Source: Oscillospiraceae bacterium
Lineage (GTDB): Bacteria > Bacillota > Clostridia > Oscillospirales > Oscillospiraceae
DNA: 56,630 bases
Reading direction: 5' to 3'
Assembly (NCBI GenBank): GCA_015068065.1
Contig: SVLE01000007.1
Span: 1 to 56,630 of the forward strand
Position numbers and translations under genes: made by a program. The notes below the pieces were generated by a model, which made no database searches, had not been told where the DNA came from, and worked only from the letters and a program-made list of their open reading frames with translations. Numbering within the stretch: position 1 is the first letter of the stretch; every line of letters begins with the position of its first letter. Below, one piece after another: positions 1 to 10,910 of the stretch.

Positions 1-893
1 TCGGTCCCCAGATGGAGGTCATGCAGGGCGATAAGCTGGACTTTGATGAAGTGATGCGCCGCATGGAGGTTTACATGGGCTGGCTGAGCCACCTGTATGT
101 GAACACCATGAATGTCATCCACTATATGCACGATAAGTACGCTTATGAGAAAACCCAGATGGCTTTGCACGATACCAGCGTGGATCGTTTCATGGCCTTT
201 GGGATCGCCGGCCTCTCCGTGGTGGCGGACTCCCTCAGCGCCATCAAGTATGCCAAGGTGCAGCCCATCCGCAGTGATGACGGCTATATTACCGGCTTCA
301 ATACCGTGGGTGATTTCCCCAAGTTCGGCAATGATGACGACCGGGTGGATATGATCGCCAAGGATATGACCCATAAGGTCATCACCGAGCTGAGAAAGAC
401 CCCCGCCTACCGGGATGCCATCCATACCCTGTCCGTCCTTACCATCACCTCCAACGTGATGTACGGCAAGAATACCGGTGCCACTCCCGATGGTCGCGGC
501 GCGGCCGAGCCCTTCGCTCCCGGTGCCAACCCCATGCACAACCGTGAGGAGAACGGCGCACTGGCCTCTTTGAACTCTGTGGCCAAGATCAGCTACGACG
601 ACTGCCGTGACGGCGTGTCCAACACCTTCTCCATCACGCCTGAGACTTTGGGCCGGACCGAGGACGAGCGCAAGGGCAATCTGGTGTCCATTCTGGACGG
701 TTACTTTGCCAAGAAGGCCCACCACATCAACGTGAACGTGATGAACCGGGAGACCCTGCTCAAGGCCTATGAGAACCCCGAGGAATACCCCAACCTGACC
801 ATCCGTGTGTCCGGCTATGCGGTGAACTTCAACAAGCTGTCCCGGGAGCAGCAGCGTGAGGTCATCAGCCGTACCTTCCACGAGAGTATGTGA
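1..893 (+). CDS. pflB: Formate C-acetyltransferase (pyruvate formate-lyase), C-terminal part
   Basis: The gene enters from the left edge; the reading frame is set from base 3 and about 296 residues are visible. The enzyme converts pyruvate and CoA to acetyl-CoA and formate in anaerobic fermentation, in the cytoplasm. The C-terminal glycyl-radical motif RVSGYAV is present; its glycine codon is at 813-815, 26 residues from the end, the expected place. The [17 protein letters not shown] stretch is also typical of PFL. The activating enzyme gene follows with overlapping stop and start, so the two are translationally coupled. The family assignment is secure; the N-terminal half with the catalytic cysteines lies outside the window. 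Confidence 0.96.
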   Translation, partial: GPQMEVMQGDKLDFDEVMRRMEVYMGWLSHLYVNTMNVIHYMHDKYAYEKTQMALHDTSVDRFMAFGIAGLSVVADSLSAIKYAKVQPIRSDDGYITGFNTVGDFPKFGNDDDRVDMIAKDMTHKVITELRKTPAYRDAIHTLSVLTITSNVMYGKNTGATPDGRGAAEPFAPGANPMHNREENGALASLNSVAKISYDDCRDGVSNTFSITPETLGRTEDERKGNLVSILDGYFAKKAHHINVNVMNRETLLKAYENPEEYPNLTIRVSGYAVNFNKLSREQQREVISRTFHESM

Positions 894-1588
894 TGCTCCG
901 GGTACATTCAATTCAGTCACTGGGTACCCTTGACGGGCCCGGTGTGCGCTTTGTGGTGTTCCTGCAGGGGTGCCCCCTGCGGTGCAAGTGTTGCCACAAC
1001 CCCGATACGTGGGAATTCGGGCAGGGAAGCCAGATGTCTGCACAGGAACTGGTTCGCCGGGCCGCCAGATATAAGGAATATTTTGGTGCAGAGGGTGGGA
1101 TCACCCTGTCCGGAGGAGAGGCGCTCATGCAGGCGGAGGAGGCCTACGAGCTGTTCGCCCTGTGCCGGGAGGAGGGCATCCACACCTGTCTGGATACCTC
1201 GGGCTGCGTGCTGAACGAGGGAGTAAAAAAGCTGCTTGACCTCACTGACCGGGTACTGCTGGATATCAAGTACACCAATGACGAGGACTACCGGGAACAT
1301 GTGGGCTGCACGCTGACCTCGGTGCTGGAGTTTCTGGCTGAGCTGAACGGGCGAAACATCCCCACTACCCTGCGGCAGGTGATCATTCCCACCCTGAATG
1401 ACAGCCCGGAAAATATCCGCGCGCTGGCTCGAATCCGGGATGACCACCCCTGTGTGGACGGCGTGGAGCTGCTGGCCTTCCGCAAGCTGTGTCAGTCCAA
1501 GTACGATGCGTTAAAGATTCCGTTTCCCCTTGCGGATATTCCGGAACCAAGCAGGGAAAAGATGAATGAATTGAACGCGCTTTTATAA
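893..1588 (+). CDS. pflA: Pyruvate formate-lyase activating enzyme (radical SAM)
   Basis: Radical SAM enzyme of 231 aa that abstracts a hydrogen from the catalytic glycine of PflB to make the glycyl radical. The CX3CX2C cluster motif is at residues 27, 31 and 34 (GCPLRCKCC), followed by HNPDTW as in PFL activases. The later TLSGGEALMQ is the SAM-binding GGE motif. ATG at 893 overlaps the pflB TGA (TGATG); a GTG at 890 is the alternative start and adds one residue. The position directly behind pflB settles the substrate. A strong bidirectional terminator follows. Confidence 0.96.
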   Translation: MLRVHSIQSLGTLDGPGVRFVVFLQGCPLRCKCCHNPDTWEFGQGSQMSAQELVRRAARYKEYFGAEGGITLSGGEALMQAEEAYELFALCREEGIHTCLDTSGCVLNEGVKKLLDLTDRVLLDIKYTNDEDYREHVGCTLTSVLEFLAELNGRNIPTTLRQVIIPTLNDSPENIRALARIRDDHPCVDGVELLAFRKLCQSKYDALKIPFPLADIPEPSREKMNELNALL

Positions 1589-1590
1589 TA

Positions 1591-1631
1591 AAGCAAGGCC
1601 GCCGATGGAAACTTCATCGGCGGCCTTGCTT
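1591..1631. terminator. Bidirectional intrinsic terminator
   Basis: A perfect 17-bp inverted repeat (1591-1607 and 1615-1631) with a 7-base loop contains GGCCGCCGATG and is flanked by AT-rich sequence. It lies between convergent pflA and the small minus-strand gene, so it probably serves both. Confidence 0.85.
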
Positions 1632-1822
1632 TATTTAAAGAATCTGCCAAACAGGCGCTGACGCAGGGTGTAAAGGGCAGGGATGCGGCGAACTCTGACA
1701 ATAACGGGCTTCCACTCGCCGCACTCCTCGCACAGATCCAGCTCATCGGAGAGAACATATTCCCGCTCGGTAAAGTTGGATTTGTTGAGCTTGTTCCAGC
1801 AGTCCAGACAAAATTCAGCCAT
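1631..1822 (-). CDS. Small zinc-ribbon-like protein, conserved hypothetical
   Basis: A 63-residue protein with two cysteine pairs: CLDC at residues 5-8 and CEEC near residues 31-34, followed by GEWKP. This spacing would fit a four-cysteine zinc ribbon. The C-terminus is basic (RVRRIPALYTLRQRLFGRFF). It has an excellent ribosome site (AAGGAGGTGAT) six to seven bases before the ATG. I recall similar small proteins in related Clostridia but know no function. It is divergent from the ribbon-helix-helix gene at 1950, and the shared intergenic region carries repeated TTGCA/TGCAA sites, so the two may be co-regulated. Confidence 0.7.
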   Translation of the reverse strand: MAEFCLDCWNKLNKSNFTEREYVLSDELDLCEECGEWKPVIVRVRRIPALYTLRQRLFGRFFK

Positions 1823-1848
1823 GATATCACCTCCTTATGTAGCACTAT

Positions 1849-1935
1849 AAAATATATTGCATTTTGCAATGTATTTTTGCTGTAGAAGTCATTATAAACT
1901 AACTGCAATACAGACGCAATGCAAAATATATTGCA
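1849..1935. promoter_or_regulatory. Divergent regulatory region with repeated TTGCA/TGCAA operators
   Basis: The 13-base word AAAATATATTGCA occurs exactly at 1849-1861 and 1923-1935. The first copy runs into a perfect dyad ATTGCA-TTT-TGCAAT (1856-1870). The second is inside the dyad TGCAA-AATATA-TTGCA (1920-1935), which touches the Shine-Dalgarno site of the plus-strand gene. A TATAAA at 1893-1898 is a possible -10. The pattern fits autoregulation by the adjacent ribbon-helix-helix protein, but this is inferred. Confidence 0.5.
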
Positions 1936-1949
1936 GGAGGACGAGACAT

Positions 1950-2135
1950 ATGGCTCGATTTAAACTTCCTACACCGCCGTCATCTACCAACAAAACCATC
2001 CGATTCCCCAACGACGTGATTGAAGGGGTGGAAGAAGCCATCCGGGGAACGGACTGCAACTTCTCGGCCTTTGTCATCGCCGCCACCCGCATGGCATTGG
2101 AGGACTTGAAGGAGCAGGAGCAGGCCGATACCTGA
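1950..2135 (+). CDS. Small ribbon-helix-helix-like DNA-binding protein
   Basis: A 61-residue protein starting MARFKLPTPPSSTNKTIRFP. The segment NKTIRFPNDVIEGVEEAIRGTDCNFSAFVIAATRMALEDL has the order expected for an Arc/CopG (YlcI/YnfO-like) fold: a short strand (KTIRFP), a helix, a turn with NFSAFV, and a second helix. The start is taken at ATG 1950 because AGGAGG at 1935-1940 precedes it; an upstream in-frame start would read through the operator-like repeats. Such proteins act as dimeric repressors or antitoxins. No toxin gene is next to it. The palindromes directly upstream suggest self-control. Function is inferred from fold-like sequence only. Confidence 0.65.
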   Translation: MARFKLPTPPSSTNKTIRFPNDVIEGVEEAIRGTDCNFSAFVIAATRMALEDLKEQEQADT

Positions 2136-2171
2136 TTGTAGCGCAGGAAAAGTCCAATAAAAGTCGAAAAA

Positions 2172-2205
2172 CGCCGGATGAGCAGATTTTTCTGCTCATC
2201 CGGCG
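2172..2205. terminator. Intrinsic terminator, probably bidirectional
   Basis: A perfect 15-bp stem (2172-2186 with 2191-2205) closes a TTTT loop. T-rich sequence follows on the plus strand (CTTCTTT) and A-rich sequence precedes it (GAAAAA). It separates the convergent genes at 1950 and 2642. Confidence 0.85.
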
Positions 2206-2225
2206 CTTCTTTGTCGGAAGAGGGG

Positions 2226-2642
2226 TTATTGGACGGCTGCCTGAGGACAATGGACGTGCAAAAAGCCCAGAATAGGATCGAATTGCTGAGAACTGACGAG
2301 AAGGGTGAAGCGGTTTAGCCGGATCAGACCCCGGGTGCGGTTGGCGGTGATGCGGCGTACGGTGCTCAGCTCCATCGTCTTGGGAGAGTCGAAGCGCAGG
2401 GCGGGCTGGCTCTGGCCGCCTACCCACACGGTGAAGGCGTGGGTGACCTCATCTGCGGTGGCGCGGCCCTTGACCCGGCTGCAGCTGACCCGGTTTTCAT
2501 CCAGAGTAAACAGCAGACAGCGACGGCGCAGACCTGTGGTCTCATAGGCCCAACGATATTTTAAGTCCGTTCCGTGGATGATTCCCTCGGGGCTAACGTA
2601 GGGCGAGCCGCCGGGGCGGACCTGAGACTGACCGTTTATCAT
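2226..2642 (-). CDS. Hypothetical protein, 138 aa
   Basis: I do not recognise this protein. It is rich in beta-forming and basic residues (LKYRWAYETTGLRRRCLLFTLDENRVSC) with no signal peptide or membrane segment. Support for a real gene is good: a near-ideal promoter (TTGCAA, 17 bases, TATAAT) lies upstream on the same strand, AAGGAAG precedes the ATG, and a shared terminator follows. It stands alone between convergent and divergent neighbours. Two or three cysteines are scattered without a metal-binding spacing. It may be a lineage-specific gene. Confidence 0.55.
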   Translation of the reverse strand: MINGQSQVRPGGSPYVSPEGIIHGTDLKYRWAYETTGLRRRCLLFTLDENRVSCSRVKGRATADEVTHAFTVWVGGQSQPALRFDSPKTMELSTVRRITANRTRGLIRLNRFTLLVSSQQFDPILGFLHVHCPQAAVQ

Positions 2643-2674
2643 GGAAACACACTTCCTTGTTTATGGTATATACT

Positions 2675-2703
2675 ATTATATCCCCTTTTTGCACGGCTTG
2701 CAA
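2675..2703 (-). promoter_or_regulatory. Sigma-A type promoter for the gene at 2642
   Basis: On the minus strand TTGCAA (2703-2698), a 17-base spacer and TATAAT (2680-2675). It lies 33 bases before the start codon. Confidence 0.75.
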
Positions 2704-2773
2704 TCCCGAACGCAACGGCAGAGAATGTGTTTGCGCTTTAAACCGAAAAACTTTCTTGTAATGAAGTTTTCTT

Positions 2774-2802
2774 TTGACATTCTTCTCTGTGTTTGGTAGA
2801 AT
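2774..2802 (+). promoter_or_regulatory. Sigma-A type promoter of the transporter gene
   Basis: TTGACA at 2774-2779, 17-base spacer, TAGAAT at 2797-2802; the start codon is at 2833. Confidence 0.85.
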
Positions 2803-2832
2803 GGGGTATCTCAAAAGAAAAGAGGAGTTCAA

Positions 2833-4173
2833 ATGAACAATCGCGAACGTCTGTCTTCGCGCCTTGGCTTCATCCTGCTCAGTGCAGGCTGCGCCATTGG
2901 CTGCGGAAATGTGTGGAAATTCCCCTGGATGACCGGCCAGTATGGTGGCGGCGGCTTTGTGCTGGTGTATGTGCTGTGCCTGCTGCTGCTGGGTCTGCCT
3001 GTCATGGTAATGGAATTTGCCATGGGCCGTGCCTCTCAGGCAAGCCCCGTGCGTATGTACCACAAGCTGGAAAAGCCCGGCCAGAAATGGCATATCCACG
3101 GCTATCTGGCTCTGTTCGGCAACGTGTGCCTGATGTCCTTCTACACCTGCGTGTCCGGCTGGCTGGTGTATTACTTTGTCCAGTTCCTCACGGGCAACAC
3201 CGCAGAGCTGGGGTTTGTGCCCATGATCACAAACCCCGGCGTGAACATGCTGTTCATGGGCATCGTTGTGATCGTTGGTTTCCTGGTGCTGAGCTTCAAC
3301 CTGCAGGGCGGCCTGGAACGCGTTACCAAGTACATGATGATCGCTCTGCTGCTTCTGATGATCGTGCTGGCTGTGAACAGCGCCACCCTGGAGGGTGCTG
3401 CCGAGGGTCTGAAGTTCTATCTGCTGCCCGACTTCTCCAAGATCAATGCCAACGTGATCGTGGGCGCCATGAATCAGGCCTTCTTCACTCTGAGCCTGGG
3501 CATCGGCTCCATGGCCATCTTCGGCAGCTACATCGGTAAGGAGCGCTCCCTGATGGGTGAGTCCGTCAACGTCATCATTCTGGACTCCTTCGTGGCCATC
3601 ACTGCGGGTCTGATCATCTTCCCGGCCTGCTTTACCTATAATGTAGAGGTTGGCTCCGGCCCTGCCCTGCTATTTGACACCATGGCCACCGTGTTCAACA
3701 ACATGAACGGCGGCCGCTTCTGGGGCACCATCTTCTTCCTGTTCATGGTGTTTGCCGCCATGTCCACCGTGCTGGCCGTGTTCGAGAACATTCTGGCCTG
3801 CGTGCGTGAAATGACCGGCTGGAGCCGTCCCAAGGGCTGCGTCGTGTGCGGCATCGTGCTGTTCCTGACCTCCACCACCACCGCGCTGGGCTACAGCATC
3901 ATCAAGTTCCAGCCCTTCGCCGAGGGCAGCGCCTGGCTGGATCTGTGGGACTTCATCGTGTCCAACAACCTGCTGCCTCTGGGCTCTCTGGTCTTTGCCC
4001 TGTTCTGCTGCAACAGCCGCTGGGGCTGGGGCTGGGACAATATGCTGAAAGAGGCCAACGAGGGCAAGGGTTTGAAGGTTCAGCAGTGGATGAAACCCAT
4101 CTTCTGCTATCTGGTCCCTGTGGCCATCATCATCATCTATGTGATGGGCCTGTACAGCTTCGACTGGAAATAA
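2833..4173 (+). CDS. Sodium-dependent transporter, NSS (SNF) family
   Basis: A 446-residue integral membrane protein of the neurotransmitter:sodium symporter family, which brings amino acids or related amines into the cell with sodium. The first helix carries the family signature (LGFILLSAGCAIGCGNVWKFP), where the GNVW-FP segment forms the unwound sodium and substrate site. About 11 hydrophobic helices can be counted, the usual number for bacterial members of this length. GAGGAG lies before the ATG, a strong promoter is upstream and a strong terminator downstream, so it is probably a single-gene transcript. Substrate cannot be told from the sequence. Confidence 0.92.
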   Translation: MNNRERLSSRLGFILLSAGCAIGCGNVWKFPWMTGQYGGGGFVLVYVLCLLLLGLPVMVMEFAMGRASQASPVRMYHKLEKPGQKWHIHGYLALFGNVCLMSFYTCVSGWLVYYFVQFLTGNTAELGFVPMITNPGVNMLFMGIVVIVGFLVLSFNLQGGLERVTKYMMIALLLLMIVLAVNSATLEGAAEGLKFYLLPDFSKINANVIVGAMNQAFFTLSLGIGSMAIFGSYIGKERSLMGESVNVIILDSFVAITAGLIIFPACFTYNVEVGSGPALLFDTMATVFNNMNGGRFWGTIFFLFMVFAAMSTVLAVFENILACVREMTGWSRPKGCVVCGIVLFLTSTTTALGYSIIKFQPFAEGSAWLDLWDFIVSNNLLPLGSLVFALFCCNSRWGWGWDNMLKEANEGKGLKVQQWMKPIFCYLVPVAIIIIYVMGLYSFDWK

Positions 4174-4182
4174 CACAAATTA

Positions 4183-4220
4183 AAAAACAGCTGATGCGCA
4201 AACGCGCATCAGCTGTTTTT
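4183..4220 (+). terminator. Intrinsic terminator after the transporter
   Basis: A perfect 17-bp repeat (4183-4199, 4204-4220) with loop AAAC and flanking A6/T5 runs. Its core is CAGCTGATGCGC. Confidence 0.92.
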
Positions 4221-4276
4221 GTATAGGTTCGATCCCTTTGGGGCAAACTGTGCCGGGAACAAAGGAGGTTGAACAT

Positions 4277-4711
4277 ATGGTAGAACAGGATACGATCAAG
4301 CTGCTGCGGGAATGTGACGCGGGGGTCAAAATGGGGGTGTCCTCCATTGATGATGTGATGGACCATGTCAATGCGGAAAAGCTCAGAGATCTGCTGCGGG
4401 AGTGCCGGGCAAAGCACGAGCAGCTGGACAAGGAGTTGCAGACCCTGCTGGACAAGTACCATGATGACGGCAAGGAGCCGAATCCCATGGCCAAGGGGAT
4501 GTCGTGGGTCAAGACCAACGTAATGCTGGCAATGAAGGATTCGGACGCCACCATTGCCGACCTGATGACCGACGGCTGCAATATGGGGGTAAAGTCCCTG
4601 CACAAGTACCTGAATCAGTACAAAGCGGCGGACGAGGACTCCAAGGACATCGCCAAGCGGCTGATCGATCTGGAGGAGAAGCTGGCCATCGATATCCGGG
4701 GATTTCTGTAA
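4277..4711 (+). CDS. Helical bundle protein, DUF2383-like, hypothetical
   Basis: A 144-residue, highly charged, almost wholly helical protein (IKLLRECDAGVKMGVSSIDDVMDHV ... LRDLLRECRAKHEQLDKELQTLLDKY). The amphipathic pattern suggests a four-helix, ferritin-like bundle related to the DUF2383 group, but no clear metal-binding EXXH pair is visible. The start is the ATG at 4277, seven bases after AAAGGAGG; an open frame upstream lacks a ribosome site. It stands alone between two terminators. It is cytosolic by composition. Some helical-bundle relatives are linked to stress or sporulation, but no function can be assigned here. Confidence 0.75.
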   Translation: MVEQDTIKLLRECDAGVKMGVSSIDDVMDHVNAEKLRDLLRECRAKHEQLDKELQTLLDKYHDDGKEPNPMAKGMSWVKTNVMLAMKDSDATIADLMTDGCNMGVKSLHKYLNQYKAADEDSKDIAKRLIDLEEKLAIDIRGFL

Positions 4712-4724
4712 GAAACGATGTAAG

Positions 4725-4761
4725 AGCGGTTCGGAGGCGGACAGTCTCCGGGCCGCTTTTT
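4725..4761 (+). terminator. Intrinsic terminator
   Basis: Stem AGCGGTTCGGAG (4725-4736) with CTCCGGGCCGCT (4746-4757), including two G-U pairs, followed by a T run. Confidence 0.8.
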
Positions 4762-4855
4762 GCCAAAGTGCATTAGCAGACGAAAACCATCGGTGCAAAA
4801 ATAGTGTGGGCACTGAAAAATAAAGTGCTTCACAATTTATTTACAAAAGAAGCTA

Positions 4856-4884
4856 TTGACAATTATAGGGGGCGGTGGTACATT
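4856..4884 (+). promoter_or_regulatory. Promoter of the hrcA operon
   Basis: TTGACA at 4856-4861, 17-base spacer, TACATT at 4879-4884. The CIRCE operator begins five bases downstream, covering the likely transcription start. Confidence 0.85.
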
Positions 4885-4888
4885 ATCT

Positions 4889-4915
4889 TTAGCACTTGAG
4901 AAGGTGGAGTGCTAA
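4889..4915 (+). promoter_or_regulatory. CIRCE operator (HrcA binding site)
   Basis: TTAGCACTT-N9-GAGTGCTAA, the classical CIRCE dyad with one mismatch in the left arm (consensus TTAGCACTC). It is the known target of HrcA, which is encoded directly behind it, so the operon should be autoregulated and induced by heat or misfolded protein. Confidence 0.95.
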
Positions 4916-4935
4916 TTCGAGCGAGGTGATAAGCA

Positions 4936-6000
4936 GTGGAGCTGACCGACCGCAAAAAACGTATTCTCCGTGCCATCATTGAAAGCTACATCGCCACGGC
5001 GGAGCCGGTGGGTTCCAAGGCTGTGGCACAGCTGGCCGACCTTGACGTATCCTCAGCCACCATCCGAAACGAGATGGCCGACCTGACCGATATGGGTTAT
5101 CTGGAGCAGCCCCACACCTCCGCCGGACGCATCCCCTCCGCGGCCGGCTACCGCCTGTATGTCAACGAACTTATGGGCGAGCACCAGCTGACCATGCAGG
5201 AGACACAGCGCATCAATGACGCGCTGGAGCTGAAGATGGAGGAGCTGGACCGGGTCATCGACAAGGCGGGCAAAATGCTCTCCAAAATCAGTGACTACCC
5301 CGTGTTTTCCATGACCGCTGTCAAAGACGTGGTCACAGTCCGCCGCTACGACCTGCTGATGGTGGAGGAAAACGCCTTCATCGCCGTGGTCATGACGGAC
5401 ACCAGCGTGGTCAAAAACAAAATCCTGCGCATCCACGAGCCCCTGTCCGAGCCTCAGCTGCAGATGCTGGCCACCATCCTGAACAGCTCGTTTACCGGTC
5501 TGTCCCGGGACGAGATGCGTCAAGCGCTGGACAAGATGCGCACCCACTCCACCCCCGGCGCATTCCAGCTCATTGAACTGGTGGTGGATTTTGCCATTCA
5601 GGTGTTGGGTGAACTACGAAAGCAGACCGTCCACACCGCCGGCATCACCCAGCTGCTGGAGCACCCCGAATACAGGAGTCTGGACAAGGCCAAACCTCTG
5701 ATGCAATATCTGTCCGACGAGGAAGAGACCGCCCGTCTGCCCATCCCCTTTGACGGTGGACAGAACATGAACATCCTCATCGGCCCGGAAAATGTAAATG
5801 AGGCCTTCCGTGACACCAGCGTGGTCATGGCCAGCTATGACATCGGCGACAATATGCGCGGTGTCATCGGCGTGGTGGGCCCCACTCGTATGGACTATGC
5901 CAAGGTGACCGCACGCCTTTCCTATTTCGCCGACAGTCTGACCCGGATGTTCGGTAAGGGAGAACTTCCTCCCGCATTGAACAGCGAGGATCAGGAATAA
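4936..6000 (+). CDS. hrcA: Heat-inducible transcription repressor HrcA
   Basis: A 354-residue repressor of class I heat-shock genes, near the family's usual 340-350. The N-terminal winged helix (TDRKKRILRAIIESYIATAEPVGS) is followed by the conserved stretch SSATIRNEMADLTDMGYLEQPHTSAGRIP. The GAF-like middle and C-terminal dimer domains follow. It binds CIRCE and needs GroEL for full activity in known members. The GTG at 4936 is used, with GAGGTGAT upstream. It heads the hrcA-grpE-dnaK-dnaJ operon, and its promoter carries CIRCE. Confidence 0.97.
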   Translation: MELTDRKKRILRAIIESYIATAEPVGSKAVAQLADLDVSSATIRNEMADLTDMGYLEQPHTSAGRIPSAAGYRLYVNELMGEHQLTMQETQRINDALELKMEELDRVIDKAGKMLSKISDYPVFSMTAVKDVVTVRRYDLLMVEENAFIAVVMTDTSVVKNKILRIHEPLSEPQLQMLATILNSSFTGLSRDEMRQALDKMRTHSTPGAFQLIELVVDFAIQVLGELRKQTVHTAGITQLLEHPEYRSLDKAKPLMQYLSDEEETARLPIPFDGGQNMNILIGPENVNEAFRDTSVVMASYDIGDNMRGVIGVVGPTRMDYAKVTARLSYFADSLTRMFGKGELPPALNSEDQE

Positions 6001-6018
6001 GATAAAAGGAGCACAAAC

Positions 6019-6549
6019 GTGAGCAAGAAGAAAGAGGACGCTGTTCAGGAAGAACAGATGGAACAGGAAACTGTGGAGCAGGCTCAGCCTGAGGTCGTGG
6101 AGGAACAGATCGATCAGGACGGGCAGATGAAAGAGCAGCTGGCTCAGCAGGAGGACAAATACCTGCGTCTGGCCGCTGAGTACGATAACTACCGCAAGCG
6201 CACCGCCAAGGAAAAGGAGTCCATCTGGACCGAGGTCAAGGCGGACACCGCTGCCGCGTTCCTGCCCGTGTATGACAATCTGGAACGGGCCATCAAGCAG
6301 GAGACCGCGGACGAGGCCTATAAAAAAGGCGTGGAGATGACCATGAACCAGCTGAAGGAGGTTTTCTCCAAGCTGGGCATCGAGGAGGTCCCCGCTCTGG
6401 GTGAGCAGTTTGATCCCAACCTGCACAATGCAGTGATGCACATTGACGACGAGAACTTTGGTGAGAATACCATCGCTGAGGTATTTCAGGCCGGCTTCCG
6501 CTGCGGCGAGAAGGTCATTCGGTTCTCTATGGTTAAAGTAGCTAACTAA
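6019..6549 (+). CDS. grpE: Nucleotide exchange factor GrpE
   Basis: A 176-residue co-chaperone that releases ADP from DnaK. The first 45 residues are acidic and glutamine-rich, followed by a long coiled coil (QEDKYLRLAAEYDNYRKRTAKEKE) and the C-terminal beta domain with FDPNLHNAVMHIDDENFGENTIAEVFQAGF. The length fits the family. It begins with GTG after AAAAGGAG, 18 bases behind hrcA, within the CIRCE-controlled operon. Confidence 0.97.
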   Translation: MSKKKEDAVQEEQMEQETVEQAQPEVVEEQIDQDGQMKEQLAQQEDKYLRLAAEYDNYRKRTAKEKESIWTEVKADTAAAFLPVYDNLERAIKQETADEAYKKGVEMTMNQLKEVFSKLGIEEVPALGEQFDPNLHNAVMHIDDENFGENTIAEVFQAGFRCGEKVIRFSMVKVAN

Positions 6550-6618
6550 GCAAGTTGCGCCGAAAGGCGATTAACTGAGTTAAAAATACACTTTCATATA
6601 TTTAGGAGGAATTTTACT

Positions 6619-8457
<1,839 letters not shown>

Positions 8458-8468
8458 AAAATAAAATG

Positions 8469-8500
8469 ATGCAGAGCCGCTGGTTTCAGCGGCTCTGCAT
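8469..8500 (+). terminator. Hairpin between dnaK and dnaJ (attenuator or partial terminator)
   Basis: A perfect 14-bp stem (8469-8482, 8487-8500) with loop GTTT, but no U-run follows. It could reduce transcription into dnaJ or protect the 3' end of dnaK mRNA. Confidence 0.6.
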
Positions 8501-8626
8501 ACCCTTGTATATTCCCGGCCCGAAGCCCAGCGCAGCGGGTTCGGGGCGGAGAGGAGGAGCAAGGAAGCGAGGTGAGTTTTCCCGTTGGCGCGGGGAAACG
8601 AACTGTGCGGACTTTGCGACGACGAT

Positions 8627-9778
<1,152 letters not shown>

Positions 9779-9780
9779 GC

Positions 9781-9811
9781 AAAAACGGCATCGCTGAGCG
9801 ATGCCGTTTTT
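9781..9811. terminator. Bidirectional terminator after dnaJ
   Basis: AAAAACGGCATCGCT (9781-9795) repeats inverted at 9797-9811, giving A5 and T5 flanks. It serves dnaJ and the convergent WYL gene. Confidence 0.92.
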
Positions 9812-9815
9812 GCAT

Positions 9816-10790
9816 TCAGTAGAGCTCGGATACACGGGACAGCTGCTTTTGATAGGCCTCCACCGCCGCGGGTGGACTCATCAGCTGTACCCCATCCCCA
9901 AGACCGAAGAGCCAGCCGAAGAACTGGGGGCTCATCACAAGAGGGAGAGCCACGGTGAAGTGTTCCTCCCCGTCGGGAATGAGCATTACATCCTGTCCAA
10001 AACGGTCCAGAACCACATTGACCATGGAACGGCGGAACCGCAGTGTCATGGTGACCTCGTCGCCGCTGTACATGCCAAAGTGCTTTTGTGCGTAGTCGGC
10101 AACGTCGAATTCGCTGCCGCCCTGCCGTTTTTCTTCGGTCAGTTCGATTTGAGTCATCTTGTCCACGCGGTAATGGCGCATCTGCTGGGAGACGGAGTCA
10201 AAGGCCACCAGATAGTAATTTTCGCTGTTCCAGATCAGACCGTAAGGGGAGACGCGGTAGAGGGCACCGTCATGGCGGAACACTTTTTCCTTTTTCATAT
10301 CGTAGTCGAAATACTGAAAGGTGATGGCGTTGTTCCGGGCGATGGCACTGTGAAGCTTGTCCACGTTGTAGTAGATGCTCTCGTTCATGGCCTTGACCCG
10401 GCGGTCCACATAGACCTGACGCTGAAGTTGACGGGCCTGATGGGTACTGGCCAGCCGCTCCAGCTTGCGGATGAGGGCATCACTTTTACGTTTGGTGATG
10501 AATCGGGAGGACTGTACCGCATCCACCAACAGCTTCAGCTCGGCCAGTTCAAAATCCCGCTGGCCGATGAACCAGCCGGGGGTGCGGCCCTTACGGGACT
10601 GGACATCCACCCCAAGCTCGGCAAGGGCGTCCAGATCGTCGTAAATGCTTTTGCGCTCGGCCTTGATGTCCCACCGCTCCAGTTCCCGAATTAGCTCCGG
10701 GACGGGGATAGGATGATCCTCATCAGACTGATGCATGAGGATATTGTACAGCCGCAGCAGTTTCAGCTTCTGGTTCGCGCTTTTTGCCAT
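9816..10790 (-). CDS. WYL-domain transcriptional regulator (YafY/PafC type)
   Basis: A 324-residue cytoplasmic regulator. The N-terminal winged helix (residues about 6-75, KLLRLYNILMHQ ... ELERWDIKAERKSIYDDLDALAELGV) matches the DeoR-like domain of the family. The middle WYL domain contains VSPYGLIWNSENYYLVAFD and the arginine segment MRHYRVDKM, which in relatives senses single-stranded nucleic acid or another ligand. The C-terminal WCX-type extension follows. The start is the ATG at 10790, seven bases after AAGGAGGT; ten upstream codons are in frame but lack a ribosome site. Targets are unknown; neighbours are a chaperone operon and an ArsC-like gene. Confidence 0.88.
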   Translation of the reverse strand: MAKSANQKLKLLRLYNILMHQSDEDHPIPVPELIRELERWDIKAERKSIYDDLDALAELGVDVQSRKGRTPGWFIGQRDFELAELKLLVDAVQSSRFITKRKSDALIRKLERLASTHQARQLQRQVYVDRRVKAMNESIYYNVDKLHSAIARNNAITFQYFDYDMKKEKVFRHDGALYRVSPYGLIWNSENYYLVAFDSVSQQMRHYRVDKMTQIELTEEKRQGGSEFDVADYAQKHFGMYSGDEVTMTLRFRRSMVNVVLDRFGQDVMLIPDGEEHFTVALPLVMSPQFFGWLFGLGDGVQLMSPPAAVEAYQKQLSRVSELY

Positions 10791-10875
10791 GGGGCAGACC
10801 TCCTTTTTATGGAGCATATCACAACAAGAGTACGATAAATGGTATTTTTTAAAATCCTACCATACAGCGGGATAA

Positions 10876-10910
10876 AAAACAAGGGTTCGGCAGCGCCGAA
10901 CCCTTGTTTT
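10876..10910 (-). terminator. Terminator of the ArsC/Spx-like gene
   Basis: AAAACAAGGGTTCGGC (10876-10891) pairs with 10895-10910. On the minus strand it ends in a T run. It overlaps the stop codon at 10909. Confidence 0.85.
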
